64,000 nucleotides of DNA from Gavia stellata. Its lineage: Eukaryota; Chordata; Aves; Gaviiformes; Gaviidae. The notes under the pieces are model-generated. The model ran no database searches, had not been told where the DNA came from, and saw only the letters and a list, made by a program, of their open reading frames with translations. Shown piece by piece: positions 24,701-37,675 of this stretch. The first letter of the stretch is position 1; each line of letters begins with the position of its first letter. The position numbers were made by a program, and so were the translations under genes. Where the stretch lies: the NCBI RefSeq assembly GCF_030936135.1, contig NC_082620.1, positions 3,224,001-3,288,000 of the forward strand. The letters run 5' to 3'.

Positions 24701-27700
24701 GTATCGCTTCTCAGCCTGCTGGAGTTTGGAGACTGAGCGAAACCTGTCAGTCACAAGCAGCAGTTACATTCTCTAGTGAACAGACTCCTCTTCGTTAGAG
24801 TGCTTTTCTGAAGGAGATTTTGAGATGTGAATAGTGGCAGGCACCCCTCCCAGATTTCAGCAACCAACTTAGAGGACATGAAGAAAACCAGGACTTCACC
24901 CTTTCCCTGCTACTCATTCTCTTTTATCCGGTGTCTCCTATGGGAAGCTGGCAATTCAGTCACTTTTCTGACTAACAAACTGCCCCTCTTCCCAGCCTCT
25001 AGTCTACTAAGATCACCTCAGTACCTTTCTTCTCTACCTTCAGGGAGTTGACAGCTTCAACAGAAACAGCCCTTTCTGTATTCTTGAGGAGAGTCCGATC
25101 AGCAAGGTAATGTGTCAGAGAGACAACCAGACTCTCTTTTGATGGGGCTGAGGTACCCCAGCCTGTAGACTACAGATGGAAGACACAGGACACAACTTGA
25201 ACGTTGCCAGTAGCATAGAAGGTAGTGAGTTCCCCCTGCTTCTGTCATCTTTTCTTGAAACATAACACCGTCTTTTTTTTCTGTAACAGATCCCTCAAGC
25301 TGAGGCTTTAGCAGAAACACATACTGATCCAGCCTGTGTGGACTGGATACAACTGAAAAGCATAGACCTCTGAGGAGACAATTTATATCTTCACACCTTC
25401 CCAAAGAGTCCAAACGTATTTGTTCCTTATGCTCACCTTTGCTATGGGCATCATGACATATTAATGCAGAAAAAAAATCAGGACAAGTGTATATGCTGAT
25501 TTTTCTGCATAAATCTAGAAAAGAACAGTTCCTCCTTAAATGAGGGAAGAAAGCACTCCAATTAGAGCTTCAGAGTGACCAAAGAGTAAGTATAGAAGAA
25601 AACAAAATAGAGGATAGATGCAATCTTGGGGGGAGTGTGGTAGCCCTAAACAGACAGAGGTGAGACCCCACCTTTTATTCCTGAAGTTACAGAATAATAA
25701 AGGCATGTGATTTCCATCCAAAGTCTATAAAAAAGCATGTTGTTACTCCTCATCCCTGTGGGTCACCATGCCCTAAAAAGCAGTCCATTAACTTTGTAGC
25801 TTGCTGGCTCAGAACACCCCAATACGCCAGTTACTGTTTGCTGTCTCTCTCATTTTTTTGAGGAAGGGAAAGCAACCCATATATGTAAAAACAATGGTCG
25901 GTTTGACTCACCACTCACTATTCCCTAGCCAGCTGCAAAGGTCATCCATCATGACTAGGTATTCCAAGGACATGTGGTTCTCTGGCTTGTGTTAGTAATC
26001 ATGCTGACCTAGTGCTTCTAGGTAGATGTGGTTCAGTTTCCTGGTTTTTTTCTTACGCAAAAGCATCGTTTTTATTTGAATTTTGTTTATCTGAAAGAGT
26101 TGCCTCTGTATTGTACAGGCTTTTCACAGACAGGCATCCTAGGCATGAAATTTCCCTGTCTATATTAATCAAATGATAATGAAAAGAATACAAAAGTGAA
26201 AAGTTGCTCTTTGACATCTTTCCCAAGCATCTTTTTCCCCAAGCAATGTGGAATTAATGTAGAGGAACACTGTTGGAACACCAGTGCCTTAAATCTGGAC
26301 ATCTCAGAAGCCTGCTGAGTTCTGTATGAAAATGACTCTGGCTTCCAAAATTGACTACCTACATGTCTCTGAGGCAGTTTGCCGCTGGGATTGGTTACAT
26401 GAGCAAATCACTAGTACAGTGCACTAGTAGAGAGGAAGACTGCATGGAAAGCTGAGGTACATATAATCACTGAACAAATTGATTTAAACTTCTGGTCCCG
26501 CAAGACACTTTTGAAAAAAATAGATTAAAGAATGAGATGACACATGATAGCCAGTACAAAACCAGGTACTGCAGTGAGGTCTCTAGTTGCCCTTGGGTCC
26601 CTGAGAGCAGCCTACATGAATCCCAGATCTAGAGTCCTAGATTTGACCCCTGACTGGTTCCTTCCGTTCATCCACCACGTGCAAGGCTGGGCATTGTGAA
26701 TACATTAACTGAAACGCTTCTTCATCTGCCTTTTTTAGCATCAGGCACTTTGGAGCATAGCTCCCCGCTGCTGCTGCTGCCTCAGGCATTGCTATTGATC
26801 TGACGAGTGTTCCCAGATACTGTTCTGGCACATTACAGTATTAACATTAGCTGTAAGAAAAGGAGGCAATTCATTTCTGTCTTTCCAGGAAAGTCAACTA
26901 TTAGTGCCTTTGTGCAGAGAGAGGACTGAAATAAATGCAGGGGTGATATGGTTTCTGGAATATTTTGGCTGTATGAAAAATGCTGTCATATGAAATAAGG
27001 GTTTATAACAATAAGGGCTCGTCTCAGAAGAATGTTAACAGAAGATGGAAATGGTTGTAATGGAAAAGAAGCGATATCCGAAGGTGCAGTTCCTCTTCCT
27101 GGAGCCTGCTGGGAATGCTGATTTCATGCAGACATGCCATAGCGAAGTCAGTTCACTCGCGTGGTCGTTATACCCCCTGCAACTTTGCCTGTGACAAGTA
27201 ATAGCAGAGGTGACAAGCTCATTGTCTCTGCTCTCTCAACTGTTGAATGTAGCAAAATGAGAGCTTTTTAAAAAAAAAAATCCATCCATCAGAGAACAAA
27301 GCAATTCTTTGGTTCAGTGTCAGCCTTAGGTAATGGAGAAGACTCTCTCAGGTACCAGAAAGAGAAGCCACAGCATCTCCCAGCTGATTCCTCGAGGTCC
27401 CAGGCCACATTTCCCCTTGTTAATAATAAATAAACTGGGAGGAATATGATTGACTCAAATCAGCAATAGGGTTACACAGAATCACAAATCAGTTTGTGAG
27501 CTATTGCTTCGCTTTCTTTTCCCCAGCAATAACATACCTTGTGGTCTCTTCTGGACTCCCATCAGGGCTGCAAATTGATGGAGAACACTTAAAGAGCTGG
27601 GTGGCATTTTGCTACTACTCTGAGGGCTATGCAAAAGACAGTAGAGAGAGAGACACCAGCAAGCAATATTGTGGTGCTTTGGTGGCTGAATAGTCTGCAG

Positions 27701-30700
27701 CTTTCAATATTCTAATATCCTTGAATATTCAGTATTAGTGATGACATGTTTCTCAACTGTCTGCTATTGCAAAAAAACCTTCTTCAGCCACATCAACTAT
27801 TATAATACTTTAGAACCCTAAAAGACATTCAGCTTCTCTGTTGTTCTGTTGGCATAGCTGAGGTTTAACAAGCATGTTAATCAAACGAAATATAGCCTTG
27901 AATTTCTTTAGGAGGGATCTGATGCTGACACAGAAAAATAATTTTAAAAAGTGTTGATGTCCTGCAGCAAAAGTTGCTACATACATTCAAAAACAAAGTC
28001 GTCATGTACAAACAGCTATGTTTAATCATTCAAGAGAATGCTCTGCTTCCATCATCACAGGGTTATAGCAATGAGCCTTCTGACCTCATTTTGATGGTTT
28101 TAAACATTTGGCGTCAATGCATCTTCATTCCAGTTTTAAAAATAGGTTTCCCGATACATGTCCCCTCTGTTCAAACAAATTACAGAATTGTAAGTTCTCT
28201 TATGTAAAAACTATAATTTGTTTTTTAATTTAGACAAGTACTCCTCACAGCTCTCATTCCCTACATCAATTAAGAGAATAATCTTAATTCTTTCAAGCTC
28301 TTAAACCCAGTATTTAGGAGCACTGATGCTTTCTGGCAGGAGATGTCATGTTTCCTGTGATGCAATCTGGTAGGTAGCATTGCAATCTTCAGTACTTCCC
28401 TTTAAAAACCTTTTCATATTGTCAGTCAGATTTGCCAATGGCTCCTAATCGCGCACAACAGAGGAAGTTACATTCTATCTTTCTTCTTCAGTGACCTGAG
28501 TTCTTGCAAATGAACTCTCAGAGAAGACCTTCTTTTGAACGAGCCACAGGAGCCATGCTGAGTTTATTTTAGTTGGGTTTATATTAGGTCTGATTTTCGC
28601 TGATCCCTTCGTTTTTCAGCATTTTGCCTGTTGCTTCCAATTGTTCCTGTTGGGAAGGACTGTGTTTGGAGAGTTTCTGAGCCAGAATGCTGTGCATGCA
28701 GATTATTCATCTCTGCGCCTTTCCTTCGGGCAGTCTCTCACCTGCGTGTGCCTGTGTCCACGCCTTCTCATACATGAACACTGCAAACTGCCCTGAATAT
28801 CTTCAAAGAGGCTTCCTTTAAAGCACCGAGTGTACCAAAAGCCCAGAGAGCTAGCATTGCTTCTGCCTAACGAGTTGATAACCGCACATGCTTTTTAACA
28901 CCTACAGGATTTGAATTTGAACTTGAACTGGGAAGGACTGTTAGGCAGCGGTTGGCCAGAACGTCGCTTTATGGTTAAAGGCGGAATCATAAGCTAAGAG
29001 TCGAGCAATGAAAGAAGGAAGGTTTGCTGAAACAGGCAATATAGGCATGAAAAGTCCAGAGAGTGGGAACAGTAGGTTTAGGTGCTACATCCCTCCTTTT
29101 CTGGGACAAAGAACTGAACTGTAGATCTAGTGGTATTTATAGATCAGTACTGAAGTAGAAAATAAACAGCCAGTAAACACATGAACCCTTTCCATCTGTC
29201 TGAATAATGGAAATATGGTGCAAGCCCTGAATTGCAGGGTAGCCAGCACTGCTGTTTGATTGCTTCTGATAAGCTACCGTTCAGGAATATTAACACAGAT
29301 TGTTCTGATGATACTGGAAAGTGTCCTTTTGCAGTATAAAGTACATATCATGTTGGATAGACTTTAAGGCTGGACGGGCAACTCATTCTAGTGATCTTCA
29401 TTACAGCTAGTAGTCCTGTAGGACATGGGCAATTCTTGCTGCAAAATCAGCCTGTTTTCTTTCAATGGATTACTTTTAAATAGACTTCTTTCCAAATTTC
29501 ATTTATCAAATACTTTAAATACTGAGTGGTTCCCAGCCAATGATTCGCTTGCAAGCTCTTCACCGTAACTACCACTGAGTGCTTGCCGTTCATTAATGTA
29601 TAGTTTTCCTGCGGAACTGGCCATCCAAATCACATGGTGGCTTTGCTTTCCCCTGGCTGGATGCCTTCCAATCCCACAGAAAGCTTTCCAGGGGCTCCAG
29701 TATGTCTGATGATGACTGTGAGATGGCTTCTGGCAACAATATTAATGCAAATGCATACTTGAATGCGTTCTCATGACATATTCCAATCTTGTGATCAAAA
29801 ACGTGCTTACAGACATTTTCAAGGGAAAAAAACTAACTTGGGATACTGTCAAAAGTGCATTTGCCTTTACTTATAGCAGCAAATATTCACAGTTCAGTTT
29901 CATTTCTTTCACTGGCTTCACCTCTCTCAGCCTCAGATTGTCAGGAGAAAAAAAATCACACTGTGCTGATCCTGGAAATAGTTAATTAATATAAAAGTGA
30001 CCTCCTGACATCAGGGGATGGCATATTTCCATACGGGGGGAATGGCATGATTTTTTGGAATTTGTTTTGCTGCATACTCACCCCTAGTTCATTTAAGAAA
30101 ATAAAACCACAAGTGGAATAAAGTTGTACTGCCACTTAAATTTGGAAAGTGAGCAAATGAAGAGCAGAATGTCTGAATGCAGTGAGAACACAGGTGCATT
30201 AGCAGAAAGATTGTGCTTGCTGCTGAGCGTAATTCAGTTCACCTGACGTTCACGTTCTCCCCCTTCACTCTGACTTTTAATGGGCATGGTGGTGTTCGTT
30301 GATGGTTGGACTTGATGATCTTACAGGTCTTTTCCAACCGTAGTGATTTTGTGATTCTGTGACTTCGGAGTACAGATTTGAAACGCCTGTATCAAAACTG
30401 CAAGCACGGTACTTTGACATACACCTTTGCAAACCTTGCCCTACTACAGCATTGCAGTTTCTGTTACATACATAGGGCAAGGGTGGAAATGAAAACTGTA
30501 CAGTCTTGCCTGGTGTCACAGGATGAGACAATACATGATTGCACTGATGGTATAACCCTTTGGGTCACCCTAAAGCCTTTGTGTGATAGCAGCTGAGAGC
30601 ATAAGTTCCTGGCCCATGGTTCAGAGGCGAGTGCTGCCGCTGCTGAGATCCAGGTTCAACAAGCACAGCAAATGACGGTATTTGCCCATGAACTATTCCT

Positions 30701-31559
30701 TACTTAATTATGTCGCTCTATAGAGACAAACCCTGGTGGCAAATCTGTAATCGGGTTTTCACACTTGTACTTGACCCTTTAGATTAGATTACAGCTTCCT
30801 CTTAATGCCGTAATTGCAACATTTCCATGCCTTAAAACAAAACAAGGCTTGAAAACCTGGCCCTTGGCTCCTCCCTGCTAGCTTGCCGAGGTGCGGTTTG
30901 GGGGACGGTATCTGCTGTGCTAAATCGCCCTGGTAAATGCAAAGGCTCTGAGGATTTAATCGCAGAAATGGTTGGTTGGGGGCACTCACAATGTTTTTTT
31001 CTCTTGGAACTTTTAGCAAACGTAGCCTTTGTTTGCATTTTTTTGTGGTATGCGTTTACTGTTCATTTGCGCTGCACATGCTGTGAGAAATAAGCCACTA
31101 TGCTGGTATTTTTTTTTCCTTTCTCTTGCTTTCATTCTTTTTACCCCCCCCCCCTTCAAAATCCTTACAATTCCTTTCATTATTTGATGTTAACAGGACA
31201 AAAGAAATAAATACTTGAAAGAAGATACAAGCTGTGTTTCTGTTTTACTTTGGAGCTGCTGTGGTAACTGAATACCAGTCTGCAAGGTCAAAAAAAAAAA
31301 AAAAGAAAAGAAGAAAACTGCCAGAAAACCTCCGCGCTCAAACCACAGGTTGCGTTGCCTATTGTAAAGCAATTTTCAGCCCACATGCCTGAAGAGCGTA
31401 ACAGTTGCTCTGTAAATCTCCGAGTGTTTCATATAGTTTCCTTGTCATGTGGCCATTAAGTTTTATAACCTTTATATTTCAAGTGAAACAATGAATGTGA
31501 ATTCCTTCTAAATGTCCTAATAGATTCCACATGTTAGCAATTTTTAATATTTTGGTTGC
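21736..31559. other. Intergenic DNA downstream of DHRS3
   Basis: No recognisable gene lies in this stretch on either strand. It contains the CR1 tail at 30281-30362, a C11 run at 31144-31154 and an A15 run at 31290-31304. The open frames here are short and do not resemble protein families I know. Confidence 0.7.
30281..30362 (+). mobile_element. CR1 LINE 3' tail fragment (intergenic)
   Basis: The segment GGTTGGACTTGATGATCTTA, then CAGGTCTTTTCCAACC, then ATTTTGTGATTCTGTGA is nearly the same as the last 80 bases of the 2451-2720 copy. It belongs to the same CR1 group and is 5'-truncated. Confidence 0.9.
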
Positions 31560-32700
31560 TCAGCAGGTAGCAAACCTGCCTGTGGGACGGTTGGTCTTGG
31601 CCGCAGCCCTCGGACGTTGCCTCGCCGGGGGACAAACTCCCGCTCCCGCCGAGCGGCCGCTGCCCGCTGCCCGGCCCTCCATCTCCCGCCGACGCCTGAG
31701 GTCACTCTCAAAACACGCTCCGGCACCGCGCTGTCCCGCCAGCAAAGCCCCTCGGCTCTGCGCAGGGCCTGCTGGCAGTCACGCGTGTCACCAGCGCCGC
31801 GGCCTCGCCCTAAGCCTGTGCTGTCGAGGGTCTGGATTCCGTACGCTCCTTCCCCCCGTGCTGCGCCCAGCGGCCCGCAGGCGCTCGGCCCCGGGGCAGG
31901 CGCTCGGCCCCGGGGCAGGCGCTCGGCCCCGGGGCAGGCGCTCGGCCCCGGGGCAGGCGCTCGGCCCCGGGGCAGGCGCTCGGCCCCGGGGCAGGCGCTC
32001 GGCCCCGGGGCAGGCGCTCGGCCCGGCGGGGCCCGTGAACGGCCGATGGAAGCCGGAGGGGGGCGGGCACTGCGGCTCGAGCCGCACCTGCTCGCGCGCC
32101 GCAGAACCTTCCAGAGAGGCGAGGCGGGGCGAGGCGGGCGGCGAGGCGCGGGCCCTCTGAGGTGAGCCGAAGGGGATTTTTTTTTTGTGGGAGGGAGGCG
32201 GTGGAAGCCCCCCACCCCCGTACCCCAAGAGCGACGGCGTTTGTTGGCCCCGGCTGCCGTGTTGTGGGGCGGCGGCAGGCCCGAGCGCTGCGGAGCCGCC
32301 TTCGCCGGCCGGGCGGGGGAGGTGAGGAGCAGACCCCGCTGAGGGCGGGCGAGGAGCGGCGCGGCCGCAGGTAGGGAGCGGGCCGCGGGGCTGGAGGTGG
32401 AGGGCGCAAAGGAGCGTGAGCTGCCTGCGGGTGGGCCTGGCTGGAAGGCGGAGAGCGGCCCTCGCAGTCGGGGAGGGAGCGGGGCGCGCTTCCAGGGTGA
32501 ATGCTGAGTGCTCGTTACCAGCTTGTGAAGGGGTGTCGGTACCGCCATCCGCCGGGACTGCCCGCGGTGGCCGCGGGTGAGGCTGGCGACCGCCCGGGCC
32601 GCGACGTGCCCCCCGGACGCGGAGCCAGGCCCGGAGCCCCGCGCCTCTCTCGGGGAAGCGTTTTCTGGTGGAAGCCCCTTGTCCGCAGATGGGGTGGTTT
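31560..32700. promoter_or_regulatory. Orphan CpG island (candidate promoter)
   Basis: Base composition switches sharply from AT-rich flanks to about 1.1 kb of very GC-rich, CpG-dense sequence. There is a GC box (GGGGGCGGGC near 32057-32067) and GAGGCGGGGCGAGGCGGGCG around 32120. Plus-strand splice donors of consensus type occur at GAG/GTGAGC (about 32160), GAG/GTGAGG (about 32320) and CAG/GTAGGG (about 32370). It lies 11 kb beyond DHRS3 and 16 kb beyond the VPS13D stop, so it is the promoter of neither. It could start an unannotated transcript or be a distal element. The apparent 386-, 209-, 199-, 182- and 146-residue frames on both strands overlap each other and are not believable proteins. 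Confidence 0.8.
31878..32025. repeat. 19-bp GC-rich minisatellite, about 7.8 copies
   Basis: The unit CAGGCGCTCGGCCCCGGGG is repeated seven times without a mismatch (starts at 31878, 31897, 31916, 31935, 31954, 31973 and 31992), followed by a partial copy from 32011. Each junction forms the palindrome GCCCCGGGGC. The period is not a multiple of three and no frame contains a stop, which produces long spurious open frames on both strands. The perfect copies imply recent expansion and probably length polymorphism. Confidence 0.97.
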
Positions 32701-34164
32701 TCATGTCATTGTCTTTAATTTAATTTCATTTGGCTTTAAGCATGGTATCTAAAGTTCTCGGTCATTAGCCAGCCCCTTAAGCATGAGGGCCTGCTGTCAG
32801 AGGTAATCCAGATACGCGTTCATGACAGAAGCAACAAGTGGAAGTGCATTGAACCCTAAGTATCTGGAAGTGGAGGATTTATGTTTGTGAAGGTCTGTCT
32901 GCGATCGCAGGGAAAGAGATTTCCTCCGATTTGTGGAACCGGCAAGAACAAAAGAACCTGCCAGAGAGGCTGAAATGCCGAGTTTCCGATTGCTGCCTTC
33001 TCATGTTCTCATGATGTGGGGTTTTGGGGGGAGGAGGGGCGGAGGTGTTGTGGTTTGGTTTTTTTTTTTTTTTTCACAAGCAGCAGAAGCCTTTAAGTTG
33101 GATACGTTGGAAAGGGGACATTGATTTTCTTTAAAGCTTGACCTGTTAATTGTCCTCCTGTATGTTGTCGTTTCTAAAGTGAAGAGCTGTTTCTCTCTGA
33201 AAGGCTGGGTTTTCACAGGCTCTTTTCTCTTGTTGACAAACGCTGTTTTTTTTGGGATAGGCCTGAATTATTAACATCGCCACCTCAAGTTGGTTTTTTT
33301 AATGAGGTGATACTTGAACTGCAAGTAGTAAAAGATTTGAGCTGCATTTCAGTTTGCATTTACAGCTGCATTTTCAGCTTGCCTTTAATTTTCCCATTAA
33401 TTTTAATGGTATCTTTTGAAGCATTTTTGCTTTTCCATGTGGCGGATGGAGGGAGCAAAGAACTGGGATATGCGGCGCTTGAACTCTGTGAGTGATTTTA
33501 TGCATCATCTTTGACATCTGCTGTATGGATCCTGTGCCTTTTTACCTGTCTGTGAACAGTTTCAGCAGTTTTGAAGAGGTGTTAAAATCTCTGACAAAGG
33601 CTTTCAAAGTTTGCACAGAGAACTCCTTGTATGGAAATTACTGCTGTCTGTTATTTTAATAGTTTAATCATCCTGATGCAATCGTAAGTGAGTATCTGTG
33701 CAGGTCCTGCTGTTGAGAAATACAGATACTGGGTGAGTGATGTGATGTGGGCTGAGGGTTTGGTGAGTATCCTCTGTTTCCTTATGTAGCAGTTTGAAGT
33801 TTGATGTCTTCCTGACAACTTCGCTTGGCTTTTTTTAGCAATTTTTATGCCTTGAAAATATGTAGGGGTTAGGTGGGGGATGCTGGATCACGTTCTTTGA
33901 TAAGGGCCTGGGATTTAATAACAAGGACTCTTTGTTGCACACTGGTCTTTTGCTACCTTGGTGTGGGAGTGGTGAAGTTTGAAATGGATGGAGTCACAAA
34001 ATTAGTGACCGCATCAGAACTACGCCGGTCTGCACTGCTTCCAGACGAATTAAGCCATGTGTCAAGGCGAGGTCATCTGGTGATCCTGAGAAGCCAGTTT
34101 AATATTATTCTTAGACCACAAGGAATTTCCACTTACTGTAAAGCTGTCAGGCTGTGTGTCTGCT

Positions 34165-34178
34165 CCCCCCCCCCCCCC
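34165..34178. repeat. C14 homopolymer
   Basis: Fourteen consecutive C residues are present. It is a likely length-variable and sequencing-error-prone tract. Confidence 0.95.
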
Positions 34179-34471
34179 AAATCAGTGAGACAGCGACTTT
34201 GTTCTCTGTGTGTACAGCGATACTGTGATGGAGTTTTGGGGCACTGTGATGATATAGATTATTCATAATAATAAGCTGTTTGTGAGAGTTTCTACTGGAG
34301 CTAAAGCAGCTTAGGTGTACCAAAGACGTGGAACAGCTATAAGGTCCTTTGTCAGGTCAAAGAGTGTAACGAAGTTAAGGTTTACGGGAAACATTTATTC
34401 TTCTCGATTAGCAGAGTCTAGTCACAGCCTAACTCACCATCTCATAGAGGCAGAGAGTGCGGGCAGGCGGG

Positions 34472-34479
34472 TATAAAAG
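34472..34479 (+). promoter_or_regulatory. TATA-box-like element
   Basis: TATAAAAG stands in a GC-rich lead (GGCAGGCGGGTATAAAAGC), the usual shape of a TATA promoter, with possible initiation near 34500. No gene is visible just downstream, so this may be chance or the relic of a mobile-element promoter. Confidence 0.15.
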
Positions 34480-37400
34480 CATGTTGATTCTTGGAGTCCG
34501 AGATGAAACATGAAAGAGAGTACTAGCTGCTCAGTCGAGCAGTGAAAGCACGACAGGTTTGCGTTGTGCACCGTTTTCTGATGATGCATCCAGTCATTGA
34601 GAAGGCCATCAACTACTCTTTGTGTCGCCCCAGAGAGTGCTGGGAGCAGTCCTGAGCACAGCAGGAAAATAATGAAAGCCTGCCAGAAGTGCGTGTTCTT
34701 GGGCAGTTTTTCCAGTAGTCTGCATCACCTGATGTGGAGCTCTGACTTGTCAAATCAAGGGGTGGCCTTGAATGTGTTTTCTAGGAGGTGAAACCGGTGC
34801 CCTGCTACTGCCTGCACGGTGGGGGTGGCTTCAGGGTGTTCTTGTCACACTTTTTTTGGGTTCAGTGGGAGGATGTGTAGGAAAGTTGTGGACTATCACT
34901 GAAAGGGAAACCGCTCTGCGGTTTCTGAGCAGAACCCTTTCTGTATTGTGCAGTGTGAGTAGCTTACGGGTGCGTAAAAGTCTGTGGATCAGGGAATCCT
35001 TTTCTCCAAAGAGCAGCAGTAGCACGTCTCACTACCCCAGCCTTTCCTTCACTGAGATTTGAGGGGAGAAGAACCATCTAGGGTCTTCCTGCTTACGCTC
35101 TGTGTTACTGCAGTTACTGCTCTGTTCTTTGCAATATTTTAAGTAAGTCTGTTGCGTTCCCTCTGAGGATCTTGAGGTGCAGAAATGAGGTAATGGACAT
35201 ACTGGGCTAACTGGTATCTTGGAGATGACGAAACTGGTAGGAACTGTGTGACAGTCCCCTTGTGAGGGCTGCCAGAGTGGATCAGGGGTCCGTTACAAGC
35301 TCTGAGATCCTCAGGAAGTGCCGCATCCTTGGAAGAGTGACAGCGTGCAGGGTGGGTGCCATCCGGCCTTGGGAAAACTGATAAGCTTGAGCGCAGTATC
35401 AGGCAACGTTGCTGATTGTAGAACTTTTCTGTTTGCTCCTGAGGATGAGGCCTGCTGAAGTTTAGAGCATAAATAATTATTATCTCTCCAGTGCAAGGGC
35501 TCTCGCTCTGTGCTTGGCCCTCTGTCCCAGCCCCCGCTCCCTTCAGCAGGGTCAGGGAGAAGGGAATAAGGGGCGGTGTCTTTGGCTGACATGAACCCGC
35601 TGGGGAGGGATGAGAGGAAGGGGGTCTTGGGGGCTGGGTTCAGAGCAAGGTTAGCCAAATATCGGATAAATTAAGCAAGAGAAACAGACAGCTCAGCTTG
35701 CAGTGAACTTTTCACCCAGCTAACCTGTTCCTCACCCTGCATTGCACAGGTGGAGTACAACTCAAGTAGAGCCCAACCCTTGCTCTCCCTGCCTCCTTTT
35801 TTTGCTGTAGTGTAAAGCATGGCCAAGGGGAGAGCAGGAACTGAAAGGGGTTTGATTTGCTGTTTTGAGTCCAAGAAATATTGTAGTTCTAATTGCTGTC
35901 TTAAGAGCACTGACATTAAAACCACTAATTGCAGAGGGGTTAGTTGTTATTTGCTCCATGTAGAACAAGGACCAATAATTTCTGGTCATAGAGGATTGGG
36001 AAGAAATTCCATTCTGGAGAGGGCAAGGAACAAATGACAGTGTCTAAACAGGGATGATTAGGGATTGTTTGTGGGAAAACGCAAGACTGGTGGGAATTCA
36101 GTGAATTCTGGTGTTTATATTTCTTTGAGTTTTCTTCTGCATTTGCAGTGCAAGTAAATACAAATAATTGCTGACAGATGTTGTAAAAACAGCATTATGC
36201 TAACCATTAAACTTAATTCTTTTCTTAGTTAATAATATATATTGATAATTAGACATGGCATAGTTGGGCTCTTACTCACATCACCTCTGTGTAATGGGCT
36301 TTGCTCCAGAGGTGCGGTGTGGAACCGAGAGCTGAATTTGGTCTGTTGACCCTTTCCTAAATCCCTACTGCTTCCTCTCCCTCTCTCCTCTCCCAGGAAT
36401 GCTCCAAGTAAATTAAAGTTACTGGTTTTTAAGTAGCTGTTCCACCACAATTAGTGTGTAGTGGTGAGGCTGAAGTTTTTGATATGCTTTCTTAGACCAT
36501 TTCTCTGTTTTGTGGTGTGGCAGGTTTGTTGGAGAGTAGTATCTGGTAAAGCACTTCAACCTCATTTGTAGGCTAAAACCACTGTTTTGAAATGGGGACT
36601 CAAGTTCTCTTCCTTTTTCCTTTTCACTCATTGTAGGTAAGGAAGGTCTGAAATCAATAGAAGCTGTCTAATGCGCAGTATTTCCAGGAGTTAAGTCCTG
36701 TATTTTTGTGCGTGCCTAAATTCCATAAAACAGGGGTCCTTGCAGACCCCCCCTTAAGAAACGTTTACCGGTAGTGCGCTTTCAGATGGTGAATGCTGGG
36801 AGGTCTGCGTCTAAAATGGGAAGAGCTTGTGTAAACCTAGAGATAATCTGTGACTTCAGGAAGCTGTGAGCCTTCCTGGAGCGGTGAATATTTTCAGTTT
36901 TGCGTCCTGCTCTGCTCGGCGCAGAATGATGATTTCCACCCCCCATTTTGGATGTGGGAAGGAGGTCAAGTTCTGCTCCAACTGTGTGTAAATGTCAGTT
37001 CCCATACAGCTCCTCAGCCACTGCCAGGTTTACGTTAGGTGATTGGCTGCAAAGTAGTACTGACAGCATCTCCCTTGGTATCCCGGATTCCTGGGTGCTG
37101 AGGAAGGACAGGAGCGCAGGCTGACATGACCACGTTGTCCAGATGTGCATTCGGGTCAGCCCTGTGTTGCAGCAAAACAGCTGGCGTCAGCTATCCCAGT
37201 GGTGCCACTCTTGGTCACAGCAAAACTGCGGGAGAAAGAACGGAGAAGAAAGGCCATGCCTGTTGTAGAGCTTGCTGCTACCATTTGCAGTTCACTCACG
37301 CCTCTCGTACCAGAGGCCAGAATGTAATTTTGCTTACTTAATATTCCAGTATTTTGCCTATCGGGTGAGAAGCAAATGCGGGTTGGATGCAGAAGCTCAG

Positions 37401-37575
37401 TATTTCTACTGACAAAAAAGGGCCATGGTTCTGTAGATTGGGAGAAGTGGGGGTGCATTAGAAGAAGGTGTGGAGAAAGGGAGTATGAACTGTAGTGTGG
37501 TTGCCATTGAGTTCCTGAGCCTGCCTGTTGCTGATGCTACTAGTTGTTTGTCAAACAGTTTTTCTTCTCATGCAG

Positions 37576-37675
37576 TTGTTTAAAAAGATAAAAGAAGTAA
37601 CTGAAATCTGCATAAGGCAGCACTGCTCTCTGCTGCCCCTTCCCCTGCAGCGACAGGAGCATTTTCGTAGGGTTG
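37576..37675 (+). other. Exon-like segment in the intergenic region
   Basis: A strong acceptor (TTTTTCTTCTCATGCAG) is followed by 33 open codons starting LFKKIKEVTEIC and ending QRQEHFRRV. One extra base remains, then the donor GTGAGC. The peptide looks protein-like but I do not recognise it. Its end phase matches the start of the candidate exon at 44491, so it could be an alternative upstream exon of the same unit. It may equally be a chance combination. Confidence 0.18.

Noticed and set aside
27474..27500. ACACAGAATCACAAATCAG, resembling the reverse complement of a CR1 tail
   Set aside because: It is too short, and no adjoining CR1 sequence is seen.
31544..32704. 386-codon minus-strand frame across the CpG island
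   Set aside because: It overlaps other long frames on both strands, is driven by a stop-free GC-rich tandem repeat, and has no recognisable domain.
33873..34268. 131-codon plus-strand frame
   Set aside because: It runs through the C14 homopolymer, shows no domain, and does not begin at a credible ATG.
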